NCBI GenBank assembly: GCA_902613065.1
Contig: CACMFU010000002.1
Location: forward strand, 1 to 64,000
Length of the DNA: 64,000 bases
Source of the DNA: an uncultured Pelagibacteraceae bacterium
GTDB taxonomy: Bacteria > Pseudomonadota > Alphaproteobacteria > Pelagibacterales > Pelagibacteraceae
Reading direction: 5' to 3'
The notes under the pieces were generated by a model. It saw only the letters and a program-made list of their open reading frames with translations, did no database searches and was not told the DNA's origin. A program made the position numbers and the translations under genes. Positions 35,601 through 43,358 of this stretch are shown in pieces; positions within the stretch are counted from its first letter, which is position 1, and every line of letters starts with the position of its first letter.

Positions 35601-36978
35601 ATTTTTCTCTATATTTTTTAACTACTCTTAAGGCCACAATATTCAAACAGAGCGTTACTAAAAATAATGACATACCTAAAGCAAATGCAGCTTGCGTTTT
35701 TGGGTCGCCAAAAGCTTGATCTCCAATTAATATTACAACAATTTGCGCTGTAATTGTTGAAGTAGATTCTAATGGATTTAAAGTTAAATTAGCAGCTAAA
35801 CCAGAGGCCATAACAACTATCATTGTTTCTCCAATTGCTCTTGAAACACCAAGCAAAATAGATCCAACTATACCAGGCAATGCTGCAGGAAAAATAACTT
35901 TTTTTATTGTTTCTGATTTGGTTGCTCCCATGGCATAACTTCCATCTCTTAAACTTTGAGGTACACTTGTAATCACATCGTCACTTAAACTTGAAATGAA
36001 TGGTATAATCATAATGCCCATTACTCCGCCTGCCGCTAAAGCGCTTTCAGCTGAAACGTCTAAACCCATGCTATTACCTATTTCCTTTAAAAAAGGTCCA
36101 ACTGTTAGAGCAGCAAAAAATCCATAAACAACTGTTGGTATACCAGCTAAAATTTCAATTAAAGGTTTTGCGTATTGTCTAACTTTAACTGATGCATACT
36201 CAGCCAAATAAATTCCACTCATTAGTCCAATAGGAATAGCAACACACATAGCTATGAAAGCAATAAAAAAGGTACCAGCAAAAATAGGGACTGCTCCAAA
36301 AGTATCGGAGTACATTGTCGGATCTAAAGCCTCTGAAGAATCTCTAACAAAAGCTTTTGCAGGATACCAATGAGTTCCAAAGACAAAATCAAATAATGGA
36401 ATTACTTTAAAAAAATCTATAGTTTGAAATATAAGTGAAAATACTATTCCAACAGTAGTTAATATTGCAGCTAAAGAAGCTGTAAATAAAACTGCTTTCA
36501 AAAATTTTTCAACTGGTTCCCTTGTTCTAGAATTAGATGAAATTTTTTTATAAGCGTAAGCAACAGAGGCAATAATTATAGATAATACTATAACAGCTTT
36601 TGAACTTTGAGCTATTGATCGAAGACTTAAATATTTTTCAGCTGAAGCCTCAATAAAAGGTGTAATTTCTCCGGTAAATTGTCCTCGAGACAATGCTTTT
36701 GTTTTTTCGTAAATTAAATTTAATTCATCATCAAGATAGCCTTGATTTGAATAATCACTTAAGATTAATAATTTTACAATTGTGGGCTCAAAAATTGCCC
36801 ATAAAGAAAAAATTATAAAAGCTGGTATTGCACACCAAATTGCAAGATAATAACCATAAAATTGTGGTAATGCAGTTAATCTTTTATTTGTAGATTGAAT
36901 TGTATAAGCTTTTCTACGTCCAAAATAATAACTTGTGAAACCCAGAAGAACAATAAATGTAAACAATATTAAGTTCAA
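35593..36978 (-). CDS. pstC: phosphate ABC transporter permease PstC
   Basis: PstC pairs with PstA in the membrane. The 461-aa protein has several N-terminal helices and a periplasmic insert, then the permease domain. Its coupling loop reads SVPQSLRDGSYAMGATKSETI, and SRAIGETMIVVMASG is in a later helix. It is separated from pstS by 91 bases holding a terminator hairpin, so it is probably transcribed at a lower level than pstS. Confidence 0.95.
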   Translation of the reverse strand: MNLILFTFIVLLGFTSYYFGRRKAYTIQSTNKRLTALPQFYGYYLAIWCAIPAFIIFSLWAIFEPTIVKLLILSDYSNQGYLDDELNLIYEKTKALSRGQFTGEITPFIEASAEKYLSLRSIAQSSKAVIVLSIIIASVAYAYKKISSNSRTREPVEKFLKAVLFTASLAAILTTVGIVFSLIFQTIDFFKVIPLFDFVFGTHWYPAKAFVRDSSEALDPTMYSDTFGAVPIFAGTFFIAFIAMCVAIPIGLMSGIYLAEYASVKVRQYAKPLIEILAGIPTVVYGFFAALTVGPFLKEIGNSMGLDVSAESALAAGGVMGIMIIPFISSLSDDVITSVPQSLRDGSYAMGATKSETIKKVIFPAALPGIVGSILLGVSRAIGETMIVVMASGLAANLTLNPLESTSTITAQIVVILIGDQAFGDPKTQAAFALGMSLFLVTLCLNIVALRVVKKYREKYE

Positions 36979-37013
36979 AGAATCTCCTTTATTGAGGACT
37001 TTACTCTTATTTC

Positions 37014-37040
37014 AAAAAAAAGGGGTCTAAAAAGACCCCT
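37014..37040 (-). terminator. terminator/attenuator between pstS and pstC
   Basis: AGGGGTCT and AGACCCCT form an 8-bp GC-rich stem with a 4-base loop. On the minus strand the stem is followed by TTTTTTT. It lies 30 bases after the pstS stop and before pstC, fitting partial read-through with higher expression of the binding protein. Flanking A/T tracts on both sides could extend the stem. Confidence 0.85.
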
Positions 37041-37069
37041 TTTTTAATTATTTGTTAACAGAGTAATAA

Positions 37070-38101
37070 TTAATTACCCATAGCAACTAGCTTCGTAGCA
37101 TTAGTTCTAGTTGTTTTATACAATTTAGAGTCTAATGGAACTAAACCAATATCTGCTAAGTAACCACCTTTTCCAATAGCTTTCTTAGTTGTGAATTCTT
37201 TCACAAACTCATGTAATCCTGGGATTACTCCAACGTGAGCTTTTTTCACATAGAAAAATAATGGTCTTGCAACTGCATAACTGTAGTCTTGAATACTCGC
37301 TAGAGAGGGTTGTCCACCATCTATGCTAGCAGCTTGTAATTTATCTTTAGCAGCTAAGAAATAGCTGAAACCAAAGAAACCAAACATATCTTTATCTTGA
37401 GTTAACTTTTGGATGATTAAACTATCGTTTTCTCCTACTTCAATAGCAGCTCCATCTTCTCTGTAAAGTTTTTGTGGTTTTTTGTATTTTTTATTTCCAG
37501 CCTCATAACCAGCTTTATAAAGAGCTTTAGCTTCTTTAGTCATACCTTTTTTCATTACTAAAGAATTCCAAGCATCTCTAGTTCCTGATGTTCCTGGTGG
37601 GATCATTACTGAAATTTTTTGTTTTGGTAAGCTAGGGTCAATTTGGTCCCAAGTTTTATAAATATTTGGAACTAACTTACCATCAACTACTGTATGAGCA
37701 GCTAATGCTAAATATAATTGTTCTTTAGTAAAGTTTACTGGTTTTGCATCTTTGCTGTAAGCTAATGTAATACCATCGTTACCAATTACGATCTCAACAA
37801 TATCATTTACACCATTTTTCTTACATAGGGCTTTCTCTTTGTCTTTCATAGCTCTTGATGCATTTGTAATATCTGGATGTTGCTCACCAACACCAGCACA
37901 GAATAGTTTAGCTCCTCCACCAGTACCAGTCGACTCGATTACAGGAGTTTTGAATCCTGAACCACCAAATCTTTCAGCAACAACAGTCGCGTAAGGGAAT
38001 ACTGTAGACGAACCAACTATCTTAATTTGATCTCTTGCTTGAGCAACAGTTGCTATTGATAGAGCAACTAAAGAAGCAATCACTATAGTTAGTTTTTTCA
38101 T
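37070..38101 (-). CDS. pstS: phosphate-binding protein PstS
   Basis: PstS binds phosphate in the periplasm and passes it to PstCAB. The 343-aa protein has a signal peptide (residues 1-22, cut after AQA). It has the phosphate-loop regions IKIVGSSTVFPYATVVAE and ESTGTGGGAKLFCAG, and SVMIPPGTSGTRDAWNS in the second lobe. A Pho box lies 71-88 bases upstream, and a terminator follows the gene, so it should be strongly induced by phosphate starvation. Confidence 0.96.
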   Translation of the reverse strand: MKKLTIVIASLVALSIATVAQARDQIKIVGSSTVFPYATVVAERFGGSGFKTPVIESTGTGGGAKLFCAGVGEQHPDITNASRAMKDKEKALCKKNGVNDIVEIVIGNDGITLAYSKDAKPVNFTKEQLYLALAAHTVVDGKLVPNIYKTWDQIDPSLPKQKISVMIPPGTSGTRDAWNSLVMKKGMTKEAKALYKAGYEAGNKKYKKPQKLYREDGAAIEVGENDSLIIQKLTQDKDMFGFFGFSYFLAAKDKLQAASIDGGQPSLASIQDYSYAVARPLFFYVKKAHVGVIPGLHEFVKEFTTKKAIGKGGYLADIGLVPLDSKLYKTTRTNATKLVAMGN

Positions 38102-38171
38102 TATCTTTAATCCTTTCGTTATTTATTAATTAAAAGATGCCTGACTCGTATAAATTTATTGAATCTTTAAT

Positions 38172-38189
38172 ATTACAGAATTATTACAG
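38172..38189 (-). promoter_or_regulatory. Pho box of pstS
   Basis: On the minus strand the sequence reads CTGTAAT-AATT-CTGTAAT, two identical 7-mers spaced by 11 as in the PhoB operator (CTGTCAT-AWAW-CTGTCAT). It lies 71-88 bases upstream of the pstS start, in the gap before the unknown exported gene, and points toward pstS. Confidence 0.9.
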
Positions 38190-38210
38190 TTTTGTTAAAA
38201 ACCTAACTTT

Positions 38211-38819
38211 TTAGTTGTATTTCATTGAGACAATAATCTCACTATTTTCAGTTTCTAGACCACCTTTGCATGAAACTGGATTTACGTTATCCTTAAAAGC
38301 AAGATCTGGGGTTGGTCTTAAGACAACTTCCAGTTTTACCAAATTAACTAATTCCTCAAGAACACTTTGGTCATAACGCCATTTTGGCCAACTAGTAGGA
38401 GTAGAAAAAATAGATGTTAAATAGCTTGTCGCCATAGTAAACCTATAATTACTCATATTTTCATTTCTCAGTAAATGATCTCTAACAGAATTAAATATGT
38501 TTCGACATCTCAATGAATCTGACATGTAGTTCTCTTTTTTTAAATTTTCATTTACTGGAATTGAAACAATTAAATCTACTGTATTTCTCCAATAGGAACT
38601 GAGAACATCTATATATATATCTTCGTATGGTACATCTTTATGTTTTTTTATTTCAGGATATGCACTTTTTAAGTCTTCCTGTAATCTAAAGATACCAATA
38701 TCAAAAACAGTTAATTGCTGGTTTCTTAAAATTGTAGAAATATCAGATGCATTACTTTTAGTAATGATCGACATTAAAAAAAAAATAATAATTAAAATAC
38801 TATGTAATATCTTAATCAT
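38211..38819 (-). CDS. exported protein of unknown function in the pho locus
   Basis: I do not recognise this 202-aa protein. It has a signal peptide (about residues 1-25, ending SNA before SDIS) and no other membrane helix, so it is probably periplasmic or surface-exposed. The mature part is mixed alpha/beta-looking, with two Cys (in LRCRNIF and PVSCKGG) and the motif-like stretches SSYWRNTVDLIVSIPV and PTSWPKWRYDQS. It lies between phoR and pstS, on the same strand, with the pstS Pho box just downstream of its stop. Location suggests a phosphate-related role, but function is unknown. Confidence 0.85.
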   Translation of the reverse strand: MIKILHSILIIIFFLMSIITKSNASDISTILRNQQLTVFDIGIFRLQEDLKSAYPEIKKHKDVPYEDIYIDVLSSYWRNTVDLIVSIPVNENLKKENYMSDSLRCRNIFNSVRDHLLRNENMSNYRFTMATSYLTSIFSTPTSWPKWRYDQSVLEELVNLVKLEVVLRPTPDLAFKDNVNPVSCKGGLETENSEIIVSMKYN

Positions 38820-38913
38820 AAACTAATTTTAAATAAACTAAGATACGAATCAACAAAAGATTTGTTAAATCTTGGTTGAATGAGAGTTAATTTTAAACAA
38901 TTTTTTAAATTAA

Positions 38914-40062
38914 TTATTTTGTTGGAAGATATATCTTAATTTCAGTACCTTCATTAACTTTACTGAGAATCTCATAGTCACCTCTGTGTTGAGATATAAT
39001 ATGTTTCATTATAGCTAAACCTAAACCTGTACCACCAACCTTTTTACTTTTTTCTGTATCTACTCTAAAAAATCTCTCAGTTATTCTTGGAATTAGCTGG
39101 TGAGGTATTCCGACACCTTCATCTTTAATGCTAATGGCAATATTTTTATCAATTAATTTACCTTCACTATTTTGACTTTTTACGTATATATTTTTTCCAT
39201 CTTGTGAATATTTAATTGAATTATCAATTAAATTTGAAAATACAGTTAACAATTTATCATTATCACCAAAAACTAAGGTTGGTTCCATAAGTTCAATATG
39301 TAAATTGATTTTCTTTTTTTTAAGAATTAATTCAAAGTTACTTTTAATATTTGTAAAAAGATCATTTAAGCTCACAATTTTATTAGGCTTGATATGTTCT
39401 TCCAATTCAATTCTACTTAAAATCAATAAATCATTGATTAGGTTTTCCATTCTTAATACTTGATCAGACATGATAGACATAAATTTTTTTTGCGCCTCTT
39501 GGTCTTTTGAAGCTGGTCCAAGAATAGTTTCTAAAGAACCTTTAATCGAAACTAAAGGTGTTCTTAATTCATGACTCACATTTGCAACAAAATCAGTTTT
39601 TAGTTTTTGTGCTTTTGTTATTTCTGTAAAATCTTTTAGAAACAATACGACAGAGTTTATTTCTGGAAACAAATAGGTCGGACCAGGAATAACATAGATT
39701 TTGTAAAGTTGATAAGATGGTAAATTTATTTCTACATTGACATTTTTTGTAGTTTGATCTTTGATAGCCTCTTCAATCGTTTCTAATAATTTTGTATCTC
39801 TTATTACACTTGAAATATTTTTATCAATTAAGTTTTCTCCAAAACGTTGTTTTGCACTTTTGTTTAGATATTTGATTAAATTATATTTATCTAAAGCAAA
39901 GAATTGATCTTCTAATTCTTCAATAATTACTCTTTTTCCTAAATCATCCTTATTGGTCTTATTTACAACTGGAGCTGTATTTTCTGGCTTAATATTTTTT
40001 TTAAATAAAAAATATAATAAAATAATTATTACAACTATGAGTATCAACTCTGTCCAAAACAT
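38914..40062 (-). CDS. phoR: phosphate regulon sensor kinase PhoR
   Basis: PhoR phosphorylates PhoB when Pst/PhoU signal phosphate shortage. The 382-aa protein has one short N-terminal helix (about residues 4-20), a PAS-like region (about 45-145), the HisKA box FVANVSHELRTPL with His164, and a HATPase domain with NLIDNSIKYS, DEGVGIP and GTGLGLAIMKH. There is no periplasmic sensing domain, as usual for PhoR. It is 34 bases after agt, so phoR is likely expressed with plcP-agt rather than next to phoB. Confidence 0.94.
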   Translation of the reverse strand: MFWTELILIVVIIILLYFLFKKNIKPENTAPVVNKTNKDDLGKRVIIEELEDQFFALDKYNLIKYLNKSAKQRFGENLIDKNISSVIRDTKLLETIEEAIKDQTTKNVNVEINLPSYQLYKIYVIPGPTYLFPEINSVVLFLKDFTEITKAQKLKTDFVANVSHELRTPLVSIKGSLETILGPASKDQEAQKKFMSIMSDQVLRMENLINDLLILSRIELEEHIKPNKIVSLNDLFTNIKSNFELILKKKKINLHIELMEPTLVFGDNDKLLTVFSNLIDNSIKYSQDGKNIYVKSQNSEGKLIDKNIAISIKDEGVGIPHQLIPRITERFFRVDTEKSKKVGGTGLGLAIMKHIISQHRGDYEILSKVNEGTEIKIYLPTK

Positions 40063-40096
40063 GGATATGTTTTAACAAATGTAATGAATATTGTCT

Positions 40097-41104
40097 TTAA
40101 TAATTAGGTGAAATATTTTCAAAAAATATTTTTGCTGTTTCTTCCCATGAATATTTTTTTGCAAAATCAAGACAATCTTGGCGACTTACCTTCAAAGCTT
40201 TTAAAGCAGAAGCCTTCAAATCATCATCTAAAGTATCAATATTAGTACCCCCTAATATATCTTTAGGTCCCGGCACAGGGTAAGCTGCAACTGGTGTACC
40301 ACAATTTAATGATTCCAAAACAACAATACCAAATGTATCAGTTTTACTAGGAAAAACAAAAACGTCTGATGATGCAAAATGAGATGCTAATTCTCCATTA
40401 GTCTTTTCACCTAAAAAAATATCATTTGGATATTTTTTTTTCAAATTGTTTAGGTCTGGACCTTTTCCAATAATAACTTTAGTACCTTCAAGATCGAGAT
40501 CTAAAAATGCTTTAATATTTTTTTCAACTGCAATCCTACCAACATATATCCATATAGGTCTTTTATAAGGTAAGTCTCTCTTAATGGGGTTTTTAAACGC
40601 GCCATGATTACCTCCCCTGGTCCATGTAACCATTTTATTGTTATCAATACCTAAAGAAATTAACTCTTCACGCATGGATTCTGTTGTCACTAAAATTCTT
40701 TCAGCTTTATTATGAAAATTGCATAAAAATTTTTCTGACCATTTAGCTGGAATGATAGGCATATAAAGTTTCATGTATTTATCAAATCTTGTGTGAAAAC
40801 TTGTGGTAAATTTTAAGCCATTTTTAATGCAATGTCTTCGTGCCATAAACCCTAAGGGTCCTTCTGTTGCAATATGTATTGCATCAGGTTTAATTGAATT
40901 AATTAAATTACTTACACGGGGCCAAACATTTAAGGACAATCTAATTTCATTATATTTTGGCATTGGCACGGTAAGAAATTGTTGAGGAGTAATATATTCA
41001 ATAGTTTGACCTTGTGACTTAAGAATTTCACCAGTTTCGTGGAGAGTTCTTACAACACCATTAACTTGAGGGTAATAAGCATCGGTAACAATTAATATTT
41101 TCAT
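40097..41104 (-). CDS. agt: GT4-type glycosyltransferase (Agt-like, glycolipid synthesis)
   Basis: This 335-aa GT-B glycosyltransferase has the N-terminal KILIVTDAYYPQVNGVVRTLHETGEIL, the linker region IWVYVGRIAVEKNIKAF, and the donor-binding motif FPSKTDTFGIVVLESLNCGTP. It lies 3 bases after the plcP-like gene. In SAR11 and other marine bacteria an adjacent PlcP-Agt pair converts phospholipids to mono- or glucuronosyl-diacylglycerols during phosphate starvation. The role here is inferred from that context; a mannosyltransferase role cannot be excluded by sequence. Confidence 0.85.
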   Translation of the reverse strand: MKILIVTDAYYPQVNGVVRTLHETGEILKSQGQTIEYITPQQFLTVPMPKYNEIRLSLNVWPRVSNLINSIKPDAIHIATEGPLGFMARRHCIKNGLKFTTSFHTRFDKYMKLYMPIIPAKWSEKFLCNFHNKAERILVTTESMREELISLGIDNNKMVTWTRGGNHGAFKNPIKRDLPYKRPIWIYVGRIAVEKNIKAFLDLDLEGTKVIIGKGPDLNNLKKKYPNDIFLGEKTNGELASHFASSDVFVFPSKTDTFGIVVLESLNCGTPVAAYPVPGPKDILGGTNIDTLDDDLKASALKALKVSRQDCLDFAKKYSWEETAKIFFENISPNY

Positions 41105-41107
41105 TCT

Positions 41108-41914
41108 TTAAGATGCTTTTTTGAATGAACCGATCCTGTTATTATCAATATTTTCTGAAATATATTCGTTTCTTTTTTTATCCCAATAAATTATCTCAAA
41201 AGTTCCATCATATTTTTCTGCCAAGGCTGTACATGACTCAACCCAATCGCCACAATTTAAATAATTAACACCATCAAGATTTAAATTTTCAGCATGATGT
41301 ATGTGTCCACAAATTATTCCATCAAATTTTTTCCTTTTTGCATATGAAGAAAGTGTGTTTTCATATTCACCTATAAATTTTACAGCATTTTTTACCTTAT
41401 ATTTTAAAAATTTTGCTAATGACCAATAGTCTTTACCTCTCAATTTTCTAAAAAAATTTATAATAACATTAATTTTAAGTAATAATTCATAGGCAATGGC
41501 TCCTAATTTAGAAAGCCATTTAGCATATTTCATTACTCCATCCCAAGCATCACCATGAACAACTAAATATTTTTTTCCTAACTGCGTTTCATGAATAACT
41601 CTATTTACTATTTTAATATCACCTAAATGCATTGGAATAAATTTTCTAAATATCTCATCATGATTTCCAATTATGTAAAATACTTTTGTCCCGTGCCTGG
41701 CTTTTCTCAATATTTTTTGTATGACATCATTATGCTCTTGAGGCCAATAGAAATTCTTTTGCATTGCCCAAACATCGATTATATCTCCAACTAAATAAAG
41801 GTTCTCGGATCTTGAATTCTTAAAAAATTCTAAAAGCTTGTTAGCTTGACAACCTTTGGTACCAAGATGCACATCAGATATAAATATACTCTTATATTTT
41901 AATAACGGAGGCAT
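41108..41914 (-). CDS. plcP: PlcP-like metallophosphatase (phospholipase C type)
   Basis: This 268-aa calcineurin-like metallophosphoesterase has the five metal motifs: FISDVHLGTKG, LVGDIIDVW, IIGNHDE, VVHGDAWDG and ICGHIHHAE. It resembles LpxH-family UDP-diacylglucosamine hydrolases. The PlcP branch, however, cleaves phospholipid head groups to give diacylglycerol, and the direct coupling to a glycosyltransferase and phoR favours PlcP. The ATG is 14 bases from a Pho-box-like element in the gap shared with dgk. Confidence 0.86.
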   Translation of the reverse strand: MPPLLKYKSIFISDVHLGTKGCQANKLLEFFKNSRSENLYLVGDIIDVWAMQKNFYWPQEHNDVIQKILRKARHGTKVFYIIGNHDEIFRKFIPMHLGDIKIVNRVIHETQLGKKYLVVHGDAWDGVMKYAKWLSKLGAIAYELLLKINVIINFFRKLRGKDYWSLAKFLKYKVKNAVKFIGEYENTLSSYAKRKKFDGIICGHIHHAENLNLDGVNYLNCGDWVESCTALAEKYDGTFEIIYWDKKRNEYISENIDNNRIGSFKKAS

Positions 41915-41928
41915 TAAAAAAACCTATT

Positions 41929-41946
41929 TTGTAACACAACTGTAAC
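41929..41946 (+). promoter_or_regulatory. Pho box between plcP and dgk
   Basis: The plus strand reads TTGTAAC-ACAA-CTGTAAC, two near-identical 7-mers at an 11-base period, close to the pstS element. Orientation points to dgk (start 68 bases downstream). It is only 14 bases from the plcP start, so its effect on plcP would need a promoter on the far side of the gap. Confidence 0.75.
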
Positions 41947-41964
41947 TCGAATCATTTAATTCTT

Positions 41965-41982
41965 ATGTCATTGAAATGTTAA
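41965..41982 (+). promoter_or_regulatory. second, weaker Pho-box candidate
   Basis: ATGTCAT-TGAA-ATGTTAA repeats at an 11-base period 36 bases after the first element, and is followed by an AT-rich stretch suitable for a -10 region before dgk. Match quality is moderate in this AT-rich background. Confidence 0.45.
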
Positions 41983-42013
41983 AGATTTATTAAAAATTAG
42001 TTACGAAAAAATT

Positions 42014-42898
42014 ATGCATTATTGTTTGATTTATAACCTTAATTCTTCAACAGGGAAAAAAATAAAATTTGTAAATAAGATTTATGAAAAATTAAAAATT
42101 AACAACTCTGTAGATTATTTCAAAACTAAATCTGAAAAAGAGGCGAAAGAAATATTTTTGGAATTTAAAAATAAAAATTATGATAGATTGATAGTTGCTG
42201 GTGGAGATGGATCAGTATCATTTGCAATCAATGAATTGATAAAAAATGACTTTGATTTTAATGATAAATTTGCAATTGGGTATATACCAGCTGGAACAGC
42301 CAATTTACTTCAAGCAGAGTTATCGATAAATAAAAAAGTAGATGATATTTGTAATATTTTAACATCAAATAACTATAAACAATCTAATCTTATAAAAATA
42401 AATAAAAATTATTTTTTTTTAATGGCTGGTATTGGTTGGGATGCTAAAATTGTTCACTCTATTGATACACGTATAAAAAAAATACTTGGTAAGATAATAT
42501 TTGGTTTAAAAGGGTTTCAGCATTTTTTATTTATGAAAAATAATAAACTTGATGTTTTCTTTGATGGTCAAAAACATCAAGCTGATTGGATATTAAGTTC
42601 TAATACCAAATATTATGCTGGTCATCATAAGATAAATAAGTCAAACATTTTTGATGATAGATTAATAACTTATGTCTTTAAAGATTTAAGTAGGCTAAAA
42701 CTAATGTATTATATTATTTTGATAATTATTTATGGAGATTTATCAAGAAACAAATCTGTTATAACTACCTATTCAAAAAGTATCCAAATTAATTGCAATA
42801 ATTTTGAAATTCCCGTTCAGGTTGATGGAGATAATTTTGGATGTCACAATAAGATTGATATTGAATTTTCAAAAAAAAAAGTAAATTTTTTACTATAA
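42014..42898 (+). CDS. diacylglycerol kinase-family lipid kinase
   Basis: This 294-aa protein belongs to the DAGK catalytic family (YegS/DgkB-type). It has the nucleotide loop LIVAGGDGSVSFAIN, the GTAN motif in YIPAGTANLLQ and a C-terminal beta domain ending PVQVDGDNFG. It is divergent from plcP with Pho-box-like repeats in the gap. A kinase that turns diacylglycerol into phosphatidate would recycle PlcP product, so it fits the lipid-remodelling set. A sphingoid or other lipid substrate is not excluded. Confidence 0.9.
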   Translation: MHYCLIYNLNSSTGKKIKFVNKIYEKLKINNSVDYFKTKSEKEAKEIFLEFKNKNYDRLIVAGGDGSVSFAINELIKNDFDFNDKFAIGYIPAGTANLLQAELSINKKVDDICNILTSNNYKQSNLIKINKNYFFLMAGIGWDAKIVHSIDTRIKKILGKIIFGLKGFQHFLFMKNNKLDVFFDGQKHQADWILSSNTKYYAGHHKINKSNIFDDRLITYVFKDLSRLKLMYYIILIIIYGDLSRNKSVITTYSKSIQINCNNFEIPVQVDGDNFGCHNKIDIEFSKKKVNFLL

Positions 42899-42982
42899 TT
42901 TAAATAACAAAATTTTAGACAAATTATTTTACTTATAAATTTAAATTAAATATAATAATTTAAATTTTCATAGGAGGTGATG

Positions 42983-43192
42983 ATGGGTAAGAAGTTAAAG
43001 AAAAATGAAAGAAGAAAAAAAAAGTTTATCAAATCAATAGATAAACTTAAAAATAAAATTAATTTAAAGGAAAAAAAACTAGCTAAAATTAATATAAAAA
43101 TCGCAGGTATTGAAAAAAAAGTTGCCGAAAAAAAAGCAAAAAAATTAGCTAAAAAGAAAACCAGTGAGAGTCCTGCGTCTGTAAATAATTAA
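42983..43192 (+). CDS. small lysine-rich coiled-coil protein
   Basis: I do not recognise this 69-aa protein. It is extremely basic (Lys-rich throughout), with a heptad-like helix from about residue 12 to 60 and an uncharged tail SPASVNN. The start is ATG 42983, with an unusually strong TAGGAGG ribosome site 5 bases upstream; GTG 42977 in the ORF track overlaps that site and is not credible. It may bind nucleic acid or polyphosphate. It follows dgk by 84 bases and precedes a hairpin. Confidence 0.72.
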   Translation: MGKKLKKNERRKKKFIKSIDKLKNKINLKEKKLAKINIKIAGIEKKVAEKKAKKLAKKKTSESPASVNN

Positions 43193-43207
43193 TATATAAA
43201 AATTGTC

Positions 43208-43237
43208 CCTCCCCTTTTTTATAACAAAAAGGGGAAG
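43208..43237. terminator. GC-headed hairpin, possible bidirectional terminator
   Basis: CCCCTTTTT and AAAAAGGGG form a 9-bp stem with a 6-base loop; the flanks add a few pairs around one mismatch. It is about 16 bases after the lysine-rich gene on plus, and 120 bases past the EamA gene on minus. On the minus strand the stem is followed within a few bases by TTTTT. The plus side has no T tract. Confidence 0.6.
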
Positions 43238-43271
43238 GTAGTTAATCAACAAAATCTTAAACAAAGAGGAA

Positions 43272-43325
43272 ATGAAGATGTTTTATTATTTAAGATTTCT
43301 GTTAGTCATTTTTAGTAAACTTTAA
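43272..43325 (+). CDS. possible 17-aa hydrophobic micropeptide
   Basis: An ATG at 43272 (or 43278) opens a short frame, MKMFYYLRFLLVIFSKL, ending TAA at 43323-43325. An AGAGGAA Shine-Dalgarno-like sequence precedes it with good spacing to the second ATG. The peptide would be a single hydrophobic segment with Lys/Arg near the ends. Short frames with partial ribosome sites occur by chance, so this is tentative. The rest of this 166-base gap shows nothing else beyond the hairpin. Confidence 0.3.
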   Translation: MKMFYYLRFLLVIFSKL

Positions 43326-43358
43326 TGACAAAAATATTTATAGATTGTTACAATTTAA

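Noticed and set aside
38862-38878. Short dyad AAGATTT/AAATCTT upstream of the unknown exported gene
   Set aside because: Low-complexity AT-only stem without a positional reason to be functional.
41108-41914. LpxH (lipid A) assignment for the metallophosphatase
   Set aside because: Motifs fit both families, but no lipid A genes are near and the coupling to a glycosyltransferase and phoR favours PlcP.
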